Shown: positions 1-5,357 of the stretch, one piece after another | How the letters are laid out: each line of letters starts with the position of its first letter | Numbering within the stretch: the stretch's first letter is position 1 | Source of the DNA: Clostridia bacterium | GTDB lineage: Bacteria; Bacillota_A; Clostridia; RUG12999 | Length of the DNA stretch: 7,251 nucleotides | Assembly (NCBI GenBank): GCA_017558425.1 | Contig: JAFYVD010000004.1 | Span: forward strand, 1-7,251 | Direction of reading: 5' to 3' | Position numbers and translations under genes: made by a program | The notes under the pieces: generated by a model | The model's database searches: none | What the model was told of the DNA's origin: nothing | The model's input: the letters and a program-made list of their open reading frames with translations, nothing else

Positions 1-1569
1 AATTTCGTTGAAGGACATGTCTGTGTTAACATTTTCCAAAGCTATTTTTATAAGCTTGTTAATGTTTTTCAGTCCGTCGCCGCTTACAATCTGCTTAACG
101 GTTGCCGTGATAAACGCCTGCTGAGCTTCAAGACGCTGCAGGTCGCCTCGTGGGTATCCCGACCCGTCGTTGTTCTTACGGAATCGCACAAACTGTTCTG
201 CCTTCTCGCCGTCAAGCACCTGTGGACCTTTCAGCAGATAAATGTGCAGATTCTGATAGGGGTCGTCGTAAATCATATTGATAGGCACATCCATTTGCAC
301 GCCGCCAATGGCATCTATCAACTTTTTAAAAGCATCTATATTTACTTCAACATACTTATGAATTTTTATTCCGTACGCCAGATTAACTTCTTTTTTCAGC
401 TGGTCAACCCCTGTGAAATATGCGGAGTTGAGCTTTTTATCCTGTCTGCCGTTGTTTTTAACATATGTGTCTCTGGGCAACTGCATCACGGTTATCTGCG
501 AAGTTTCAACATTATATGTCGCCACCATCATTGTATCGGTGCGATATCCGTCTTTATCCACACCCATAAGCAACACGTTTGTGTTTGCCGCGGGCTGGCC
601 TGCCGTTAACACAGGCGTAATAATCTGTGTTACGCCCTTTGCAAAACCGTTTTGAACAAGTACCGGCATAACTCCCAGTGCCAAAGTTACAAAGCAGGCA
701 ACTATCAGCACAAGACTGCTGATGAGCACCGGCGGCCACAATCTGCCCTTGGGAGCGGGAGCTCTTTCAATTTTATCTTCCGGTCCGTCCAGCTTCACAA
801 CAACTCTTCCGTCATCCGCCGGCTTTTCCTCGGCTGATACAACCGGGATAAGCTGTGTGGCATCCGGGTCGTTTTCTTCCGGTTTATCGTCCTCAAAAAA
901 TGGGTCAAACTCAGGAAACAGTTCGTCGTCGGGAATGTCTGGCGGGAAATTATCTTCAGCTTTAGGTTCGACTTTTTTAACAACCGCCGTGGTCTCGTTC
1001 GAAACAATTCTCTGTCCAAGTCCTATTGCCGGCAATTTCTTCATTATTATGGTGTCGTCCGACACTGCAGACCTTTCGGGAGCAGCCTCCACAGCTTCTA
1101 TCACAACCGTATCGTCCGTGATTTCAGTCACCGCCTCTGTCGGCTCAACCTCAGGAATAAGCACTGTGTCTTCAGAAACCGATATTTCAGGAATAACCAT
1201 TGTTTCATCCGTTGGCTTTTCCTCAGAAACCTCTCCCTGCTTCACTTCGGGAATGAGCATGGTATCGTCAGTTGCAACAGAATCAGAAACCAATTCTGTT
1301 TCGTCCGACGCCTCGGTTTTGGGCATCACCATAGTGCTGTCCTTTTTAATCAGGCTTTCGGCTTCTGCTTTTTTCGCTTCTTCCCTTGCTTTTTCGCGTT
1401 CTGCCAGCTTCCTGGAGATGAATTCAAGCACCTCATCCGTCTGACCGTCACCGCTCAGTTTCCACGGGTCGTCTATTTTATCTGCAGTTGAAGGCCTTGG
1501 TCGGTTAACCGCCGGCACTTCCATAGTATTATATAAATCGTCGGAGTTGAAATAATTTTTATCTGTCAT
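1..1569 (-). CDS. LCP (LytR-CpsA-Psr) family envelope protein with very long cytoplasmic tail, 3' end beyond window
   Basis: The frame is open from ATG 1569 to position 1 (523 codons), so the C-terminus is missing. Residues 1-278 are acidic and probably disordered and cytoplasmic. Residues 279-304 form one hydrophobic membrane segment, preceded by the basic stretch APKGR. The LCP domain starts near 331: NVLLMGVDKDG, then R343-T-D345-T, LPRDT (R366, D367), the IDAIGGV block at 418-424, and VRFR (R462, R464) followed by the QRLEAQQ block. LCP enzymes transfer undecaprenyl-linked glycopolymers such as teichoic acids or capsule to peptidoglycan at the outer membrane face; the polymer used here is unknown. 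Family members usually have only a short N-terminal tail, so the long tail with repeated D-x-T-x-x-I-P motifs is odd. GGAG at 1578-1575 lies 5 nt before the ATG, and the gene overlaps yqeK by 11 nt. The fold is certain; the exact substrate is not. Confidence 0.93.
   Translation of the reverse strand, partial: MTDKNYFNSDDLYNTMEVPAVNRPRPSTADKIDDPWKLSGDGQTDEVLEFISRKLAEREKAREEAKKAEAESLIKKDSTMVMPKTEASDETELVSDSVATDDTMLIPEVKQGEVSEEKPTDETMVIPEISVSEDTVLIPEVEPTEAVTEITDDTVVIEAVEAAPERSAVSDDTIIMKKLPAIGLGQRIVSNETTAVVKKVEPKAEDNFPPDIPDDELFPEFDPFFEDDKPEENDPDATQLIPVVSAEEKPADDGRVVVKLDGPEDKIERAPAPKGRLWPPVLISSLVLIVACFVTLALGVMPVLVQNGFAKGVTQIITPVLTAGQPAANTNVLLMGVDKDGYRTDTMMVATYNVETSQITVMQLPRDTYVKNNGRQDKKLNSAYFTGVDQLKKEVNLAYGIKIHKYVEVNIDAFKKLIDAIGGVQMDVPINMIYDDPYQNLHIYLLKGPQVLDGEKAEQFVRFRKNNDGSGYPRGDLQRLEAQQAFITATVKQIVSGDGLKNINKLIKIALENVNTDMSFNEI
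658..735 (-). other. Single transmembrane segment of the LCP protein
   Basis: Residues 279-304 are almost entirely Val, Leu, Ile, Ala and other uncharged residues. They separate the acidic tail from the LCP catalytic domain. The basic residues K274 and R276 just before the segment fit the positive-inside rule, placing the N-terminal tail in the cytoplasm and the LCP domain outside. There is no signal-peptidase-like cleavage site, so it should act as a signal anchor. Confidence 0.88.
844..1341 (-). repeat. Diverged D-[DES]-T-x-x-[IM]-P motif repeats in the LCP cytoplasmic tail
   Basis: This is a protein-level repeat inside the LCP gene. Copies by threonine position are DSTMVMP (T79), DDTMLIPE (T103), DETMVIPE (T123), EDTVLIPE (T135), DDTVVIE (T154), DDTIIMK (T173) and DATQLIP (T238). 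Looser relatives are NTMEVP (T15) and NETTAVV (T194). Spacing between the first six is 12 to 24 residues. The codons differ between copies (for example GACGATACC, GATGAAACA, GAAGACACA), so this is not a recent tandem DNA duplication; the amino-acid pattern appears to be retained while the DNA has drifted. An acidic run, a threonine and a hydrophobic residue at +3 is the shape of kinase-phosphorylated FHA-binding sites. That function is inference. Confidence 0.75.
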
Positions 1570-2176
1570 TTTGTCTCCGTTCTGCCGTCTTCACGGCTAT
1601 TTGTTCTATGATTCCATTCCTCAGCTCCACAGAACCGGGATGAATAATAAGATTTCTGTCTATTATTGATTTTATGGATCTGTCCACAGCTATAACAATC
1701 GCCCTGTCTAAATCCTGCTTTGCAATTTCTCTGGTATTGGGTGCCCAGTCAAACTCGCTGTCACGATTAACCTCGATGCAATCGGCAAGGAAAACAATCT
1801 TTTCAAGCAAAGACATTTCTCTTTTGCCGACAGTGTGATAAAACACCGCACTTGCAACATCTTCATCGGCACCAAACTTTTCTTTCACATAAACAGCCCC
1901 TGCAGGACCGTGCCATAACGCTTTATTTGCAAACACGATCGGGTCTTTTTCCTTGTCTTTGTACGCCTCTGCAAGCAATCGCCGTTGCTCATCTTTGGGG
2001 AGCTGCTTTGCCGCATCGTGAATAAGTCCGGCAAATTTTGCCTTCTCGACATCCTCGCCGTAAATCTCGGCAAGCTCGCCCGAAAGCTCCATCACGCCAA
2101 CGCTGTGCAAAAATCGTTCTTCATTCATCAGCCCCGATATATGCTCTTTTAAGCTTTCAAAATCCAATTTCGTCAC
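1559..2176 (-). CDS. yqeK: YqeK HD-domain diadenosine tetraphosphate (Ap4A) hydrolase
   Basis: A 205-residue cytoplasmic HD-domain protein. Bacillus-type YqeK cleaves Ap4A symmetrically to two ADP and uses a metal held by the HD residues. Visible motifs are R21-F-L-H24 (the family's RYxH), LIHDAAK with H53 and D54, LWHG with H89, YHT with H114, and FLADCIEVNR with D132, close to the usual ADYIEPNR. The start is GTG at 2176. It forms a GTGA overlap of 4 nt with the nadD stop and has no clear Shine-Dalgarno sequence, so translation probably depends on ribosomes finishing nadD. An internal ATG at residue 17 would leave only four residues before the conserved R21, whereas the GTG start gives the N-terminal length seen in the family. 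The nadD-yqeK pairing is very common, and the two are fused in some bacteria. At 205 residues it is slightly longer than the usual length of about 190. Confidence 0.95.
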   Translation of the reverse strand: MTKLDFESLKEHISGLMNEERFLHSVGVMELSGELAEIYGEDVEKAKFAGLIHDAAKQLPKDEQRRLLAEAYKDKEKDPIVFANKALWHGPAGAVYVKEKFGADEDVASAVFYHTVGKREMSLLEKIVFLADCIEVNRDSEFDWAPNTREIAKQDLDRAIVIAVDRSIKSIIDRNLIIHPGSVELRNGIIEQIAVKTAERRQNDR

Positions 2177-2754
2177 CTGTATAAATTATTTTCTCTGATA
2201 TACTGCTCTGTTTCGGGCAACAACCATTCCGAAACGCTCTTTCCTTTTTTCAGCGCATCACGCACCTCTGTGGAGGAAACATTGTAATAATCGCAATCCA
2301 AAAACACAATTTTCGCCCCGAATTTTTCTTTCAGGAAATCTGCTTTCCCTTCGGAGTCGCCCCGCCTTCGTGCAACCGCAACGGTGCACATGGGGAAAAT
2401 TCTTTCCGGATGATACCATTTATCCATATAGTCCAGACTGTCTCCGCCCACCACAAGGAAAAATTCATCTCCGGGGTATTCTTCAGCAAAGTCGGCAAGC
2501 AAATCTGCGGTGTAGCAATTGCCTTCTTTTTCCACCTCATAGCGAGACAGTTCAAATCCGAATTTTTTACAAATCTGTCGGCACATCGCCGCCCTGTCCT
2601 CCGCATTTTCGGAAATGGTGGATTTATGAGGAGCTTTGCCTGTGGGCACCAGAATGAGTCTGTCCAGACCAAGCTTTTTTTTAGCCGCAATGGCAATATT
2701 GATGTGTCCCATATGCGGAGGGTCAAAGCTTCCGCCAAAAATGCCCGTCCGCAT
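2173..2754 (-). CDS. nadD: Nicotinate-nucleotide adenylyltransferase NadD
   Basis: A 193-residue cytoplasmic enzyme that makes deamido-NAD from nicotinate mononucleotide and ATP, a step in NAD synthesis. The nucleotidyltransferase signature GGSFDPPHMGH lies at residues 7-17, with the HxGH-type pair H14 and H17. Next come VPTGKAPHK (37-44), a diverged CYTADLL (80-86) in place of the usual SYTxDTL, VVGGDSLD with D105, W113, and the C-terminal NVSSTEVR (158-165) that matches the family ISSTxIR nucleotide-binding motif. The length is normal. The ATG at 2754 overlaps the obgE stop as TGATG (1 nt) and has no recognisable ribosome binding site upstream, so it is probably translated by coupling to obgE. 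Only this start places GIFGGSFDP at the very N-terminus, as in the family. Confidence 0.97.
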   Translation of the reverse strand: MRTGIFGGSFDPPHMGHINIAIAAKKKLGLDRLILVPTGKAPHKSTISENAEDRAAMCRQICKKFGFELSRYEVEKEGNCYTADLLADFAEEYPGDEFFLVVGGDSLDYMDKWYHPERIFPMCTVAVARRRGDSEGKADFLKEKFGAKIVFLDCDYYNVSSTEVRDALKKGKSVSEWLLPETEQYIRENNLYR

Positions 2755-4025
2755 CAGTATACAAAATCAAATTCAATATCGTACAAGCGTACGGTATCGT
2801 TTTCCTGAATACCTTTTTCCTCAAGAGCCGCAATAATTCCTTTTCTCTTGAGCTGTGTCTGGAAGTGCTGAACAGATTCGCTGTCTTCAAAGTTGGTGGA
2901 ATTGATGAGATATTCGATATATCCGCCTTCCACAACATAAACACCGTCTTCCACACGAACCGTAAAGTCATCCGACTTGGTTTCAACTTCGGGTACCGCT
3001 TCAATAACATCATAAAGCGGTTCTCTGGGAATGTTTTCAAGTGTGCGGTAAACAAATTTCATTAAATCGTCCACACCTTTACCTGTTGCGGCAGAAATTT
3101 CAAAAACGGGATATCCGCGTTTTTTCATTTCCGCAACAAACTCATCCTTAATCTCGGTGTTCATACCAAGATCGGTTTTGTTTGCCACCACAATCTGCTG
3201 ACGGGAAGCCAGCTTTTCGCTGTGTTTTTCCAGTTCGCCGTTAATTATATCAAAATCTTCGATGGGGTTTCTGCCCTCAATTGCACAGGCATCCACCACG
3301 TGAATGAGAAGTCTTGTTCTTTCAACATGACGCAGGAAATCGTAACCCAGACCCACGCCATCACTTGCACCTTCAATAAGTCCGGGAATGTCCGCCATTA
3401 CAAAGCTTGCCCCTTCACCGATTTTCACAACGCCCAGGTTGGGCACAAGTGTGGTGAAATGGTAGTCCGCAATTTTGGGCTGAGCATCGCTGACCTTGGA
3501 AAGAAGAGTGGATTTACCCACATTAGGGAATCCCAGAAGACCAACGTCCGCAAGCATCTTCAGTTCCAGAATAACTTCAAGCTGCTGACCTTTAAGTCCC
3601 GGCTTTGCAAAACGGGGTACCTGACGAGTGGGCGTTGCAAAATGCACATTGCCAAAACCGCCGTTACCGCCTCTGGCGGCGATAAACTCTTCACCGTCAT
3701 AGGTAAGGTCGGCAATAGCTCCTCCCGTTGCGGCATTTTTAATAACTGTGCCGCAAGGCACCTTTATTACGATGTCTTCGCCGTTTCTGCCGTGACATTT
3801 GGCAGCTCTGCCATCTTCGCCGTTCTGCGCTTTATATTTTCTTTTATATCTGAAATCCATCAGTGTTGCAAGCTGGGTATCCGCACGGAACACCACGTTA
3901 CCGCCTCTGCCGCCGTCACCGCCGTCGGGACCGCCTGCTGCAACATATTTTTCGCGGTGGAAGGACACGCTTCCGTTACCGCCGTTACCTGCTTCTATAT
4001 AAATTTTTGCTGAATCTACAAACAT
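2754..4025 (-). CDS. obgE: Obg-family GTPase ObgE (CgtA), 50S ribosome assembly
   Basis: A 423-residue GTPase that binds the large ribosomal subunit during assembly and responds to the guanine nucleotide pool. It shows the full three-domain layout. The glycine-rich Obg fold is at 1-158 (for example GPDGGDGGRGGNVVF from 32). The G domain has G1 GFPNVGKST (165-173), switch I with T191 and T192, G3 DIPGLIEGAS (212-221), G4 NKTD (282-285) and G5 SAAT (311-314). The C-terminal OCT domain, about 352-423, ends VRLYDIEFDFVY. The start ATG at 4025 gives the canonical MFVDSAKI N-terminus, with GAAAGG about 11 nt upstream. It is the first gene of the leftward operon and divergent from ctsR. In many Firmicutes rplU, a small ysxB-type gene and rpmA lie just upstream of obgE; here that side is taken by the ctsR operon. 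Confidence 0.98.
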   Translation of the reverse strand: MFVDSAKIYIEAGNGGNGSVSFHREKYVAAGGPDGGDGGRGGNVVFRADTQLATLMDFRYKRKYKAQNGEDGRAAKCHGRNGEDIVIKVPCGTVIKNAATGGAIADLTYDGEEFIAARGGNGGFGNVHFATPTRQVPRFAKPGLKGQQLEVILELKMLADVGLLGFPNVGKSTLLSKVSDAQPKIADYHFTTLVPNLGVVKIGEGASFVMADIPGLIEGASDGVGLGYDFLRHVERTRLLIHVVDACAIEGRNPIEDFDIINGELEKHSEKLASRQQIVVANKTDLGMNTEIKDEFVAEMKKRGYPVFEISAATGKGVDDLMKFVYRTLENIPREPLYDVIEAVPEVETKSDDFTVRVEDGVYVVEGGYIEYLINSTNFEDSESVQHFQTQLKRKGIIAALEEKGIQENDTVRLYDIEFDFVY

Positions 4026-4158
4026 AGCTGCGACAGCCTTTCTTCCGCGTTTTTATTTTTCCGGTGCACTTTCTGCGGAACGGAAAATGCTCCTCTTTTT
4101 TAAAAATGCATATTATATCCCATTTTCCTTATAATTTTATCATTTTTCAGCAAATAAT

Positions 4159-4186
4159 AATATATGCAAATTGTACAAATTTACAA
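4159..4186 (-). promoter_or_regulatory. Possible sigma-A promoter for the obgE operon
   Basis: On the minus strand, TTGTAA (4186-4181) is followed after 16 bp by TATATT (4164-4159), matching 4 of 6 and 5 of 6 of the sigma-A consensus. This predicts a leader of roughly 125 nt. A rival -10, TATAAT at 4117-4112, is perfect but has no convincing -35 box. The region is so AT-rich that either could be chance; a promoter for obgE must lie somewhere between here and its start. Confidence 0.4.
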
Positions 4187-4189
4187 TTT
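4168..4189. repeat. 22-bp perfect inverted repeat in the obgE upstream region
   Basis: The arms AAATTGTA (4168-4175) and TACAATTT (4182-4189) are exact reverse complements separated by 6 bp. The palindrome covers the -35 box of the candidate obgE promoter. This is the size and symmetry of a dimeric repressor site, but no known motif is matched: the Rex-type TTGT-N10-ACAA spacing does not fit. AT-rich DNA produces such repeats by chance more often than mixed DNA does. Confidence 0.45.
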
Positions 4190-4325
4190 CTTTTTGTATG
4201 GTTTTACAACACTTGTGTATTTCTGCCCGAAATTTCTTCCAAAAGAAAAAATATGCATCATTATAAAAAAGCGAGAAAATGTAAGAATTTCGGCTCTATT
4301 TTCAAATTTTGACCAATTTCCGGCT

Positions 4326-4354
4326 TTGAAATTTTCTTTTGCCGGTTTTATAAT
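4326..4354 (+). promoter_or_regulatory. Sigma-A promoter of the ctsR-mcsA-mcsB-clpC operon
   Basis: TTGAAA (4326-4331), a 17-bp spacer and a perfect TATAAT (4349-4354) predict transcription starting near 4361 and a leader of about 42 nt. A GC-rich pair, CCGGC (4320-4324) and GCCGG (4341-4345), brackets the -35 box as a small inverted repeat. The CtsR heptads begin at the start site, so bound CtsR would block initiation or promoter escape. Confidence 0.85.
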
Positions 4355-4356
4355 AA

Positions 4357-4387
4357 GGTCGAAAGGTCAAAGTTAGTCAAAGTCGAA
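4357..4387 (+). promoter_or_regulatory. CtsR operator: canonical heptad pair plus two flanking imperfect heptads
   Basis: GGTCAAA (4365-4371) and AGTCAAA (4375-4381), separated by 3 bp, form an exact match to the known CtsR tandem-heptad operator. An imperfect heptad lies on each side: GGTCGAA (4357-4363) and AGTCGAA (4381-4387). The core starts just downstream of the predicted +1, giving negative autoregulation of the operon, relieved by heat or protein stress when CtsR is inactivated. Confidence 0.93.
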
Positions 4388-4388
4388 A

Positions 4389-4393
4389 AGGAG
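4389..4393 (+). promoter_or_regulatory. Ribosome binding site deciding the ctsR start
   Basis: AGGAG lies 9 nt before the ATG at 4403. A TTG at 4400 is also in frame, but ATG is the stronger codon and gives the family's N-terminus MNISDIIE, so 4403 is chosen. Confidence 0.85.
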
Positions 4394-4402
4394 AGAATTT
4401 TG

Positions 4403-4849
4403 ATGAATATTTCCGATATAATTGAAGCTTTTATAAACGACAGAATTGCCGGCGAGGGTGGCAAAGCCGAAATAAAGCGCAACGAGCTTGCCGAGCATCT
4501 GGGTTGTGTGCCCTCGCAGATAAACTACGTTATTTCCACCAGGTTCACCGCCGAACGTGGTTACACCGTGGAAAGCCGAAGAGGCGGAGGCGGTTACATC
4601 TCCATAAAACGAGTGATTTACCCCACAGACAACACGGTGATGCACGTTGTCAATTCCATTGGCGACTCTATAGATTTTGAATCCGCAAAGGCTATAATTA
4701 AAAGTCTTTGGGAATATGATGTTATAACCCGTCGCGAAGCGGAAATAATGATTTCGGTGCTTAGTGACCGAATTTTAACACTCCCCCGCGACCAGCGAGG
4801 AATTCTTCGCGCAAGACTTGTAAAAAATATGCTTATGCAATTGGTATAA
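4403..4849 (+). CDS. ctsR: CtsR, repressor of class III heat-shock genes
   Basis: A 148-residue dimeric winged-helix repressor. The DNA-binding half (about 1-70) carries CVPSQINYVISTRF (35-48), nearly identical to Bacillus CtsR, and the winged tip RRGGGGY (59-65). In Bacillus the glycine-rich tip works as the intrinsic heat sensor, and a neighbouring arginine is phosphorylated by McsB in vitro. The C-terminal half (about 75-148) is the helical dimerisation and McsB/ClpC interaction domain, with VITRREAEIMISVL (107-120) as its recognisable core. CtsR should bind the heptads directly upstream of its own gene. It is the first gene of the operon. Its TAA overlaps the mcsA Shine-Dalgarno sequence (AAGGAGG, 4848-4854), linking the two genes. 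Confidence 0.97.
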   Translation: MNISDIIEAFINDRIAGEGGKAEIKRNELAEHLGCVPSQINYVISTRFTAERGYTVESRRGGGGYISIKRVIYPTDNTVMHVVNSIGDSIDFESAKAIIKSLWEYDVITRREAEIMISVLSDRILTLPRDQRGILRARLVKNMLMQLV

Positions 4850-4862
4850 GGAGGATGAAAAA

Positions 4863-5354
4863 ATGATTTGTCCAAGATGTTTAAAACGAGAAGCTACCGT
4901 ATATTTTTCACGAAATATCAATGGTAAAAAGGAAGAATATCATGTTTGCGGCGAATGTGCCAAAGAACTGGGATTTTTCTCCCAGTCCGAACTGCTTTTC
5001 AATATGAGTGATTTTATGGGCGGTTTTATGGGAAAAGGCATGGGCGGCGTCCTTCCGGCTCAGAAAATCTGTCCGTCCTGCGGAATGAGCCTCGGAGAGT
5101 TGGCAAAAACCTCAAAACTGGGGTGCAGCAAATGCTATGAATTTTTTGACACCTATCTTGAACCTGTGATGAAACGCATTCACGGCAACACCCGTCACAC
5201 GGGCAAACTCCCGGAAAATGCAGACGAAAACTTTAAAAAACAGCGTCAGCTCACATCGCTCCGCGAAGAACTCAGCACCGCAATCGCAAACGAAAACTTT
5301 GAGCAAGCCGCGGTTTTGCGAGATAAAATCAAAGAATTGGAAGGGGAGGCGTAA
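4863..5354 (+). CDS. mcsA: McsA, zinc-finger activator of the arginine kinase McsB
   Basis: A 163-residue cytoplasmic adaptor. Two zinc-binding modules are visible: C3-x-x-C6 with C29-x-x-C32, and C70-x-x-C73 with C88-x-x-C91. A UVR-type helical hairpin lies at about 128-162 (LREEL, then FEQAAVLRDKIKELE), the motif shared with UvrB and UvrC. In Bacillus and Staphylococcus, McsA binds and stimulates McsB and helps regulate CtsR. Between the two zinc modules is a flexible methionine/glycine-rich linker (48-62), common in the family but of unknown role. AAGGAGG ends 8 nt before the ATG. The protein is somewhat shorter than Bacillus McsA (about 185 residues) but has all its parts. The stop lies 3 bp before mcsB. 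Confidence 0.95.
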   Translation: MICPRCLKREATVYFSRNINGKKEEYHVCGECAKELGFFSQSELLFNMSDFMGGFMGKGMGGVLPAQKICPSCGMSLGELAKTSKLGCSKCYEFFDTYLEPVMKRIHGNTRHTGKLPENADENFKKQRQLTSLREELSTAIANENFEQAAVLRDKIKELEGEA

Positions 5355-5357
5355 TTT

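Larger units (their letters stand above)
4026..4402. other. Divergent intergenic region between obgE and ctsR
   Basis: This is the only long gene-free stretch, and it is strongly AT-rich. It holds the obgE 5' region on the left, a 22-bp inverted repeat near 4168-4189, and the ctsR promoter with its heptad operator on the right. Short frames here are AT-rich, lack ribosome binding sites and resemble nothing I know. I see no Rho-independent terminator, as expected between divergent starts. Two near-copies of a short element, AATTTCGGCT (4286-4295) and AATTTCCGGCT (4315-4325), lie upstream of the ctsR -35 box; their role is unknown. Confidence 0.8.

Noticed and set aside
722..1444. Plus-strand open frame of 240 codons, very rich in serine
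   Set aside because: It is antisense to the LCP tail. The serine and threonine content comes from complementing Asp/Glu codons, it lacks a ribosome binding site, and the minus-strand frame encodes a recognisable protein.
3222..4013. Plus-strand open frame of 263 codons
   Set aside because: It lies fully antisense to obgE, whose three domains and GTPase motifs are intact. The plus-strand translation resembles no known family.
4209..4218. ACACTTGTGT palindrome considered as a niacin-regulator (NiaR-like) operator for the nadD operon
   Set aside because: Only 10 bp are symmetric, the flanks do not extend it, and it lies upstream of the likely obgE promoter. I cannot match it to a known motif with confidence.
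4064..4376. Small plus-strand open frames in the intergenic region
   Set aside because: The composition is Phe/Lys/Asn-rich as expected from AT-rich noncoding DNA. There is no ribosome binding site, and the frames run through the ctsR promoter elements.
4361..4402. RNA thermometer in the ctsR leader
   Set aside because: The leader of about 42 nt is purine-rich around the Shine-Dalgarno sequence, and I found no stem that would pair with AGGAG. Heat sensing is explained by the CtsR protein itself.
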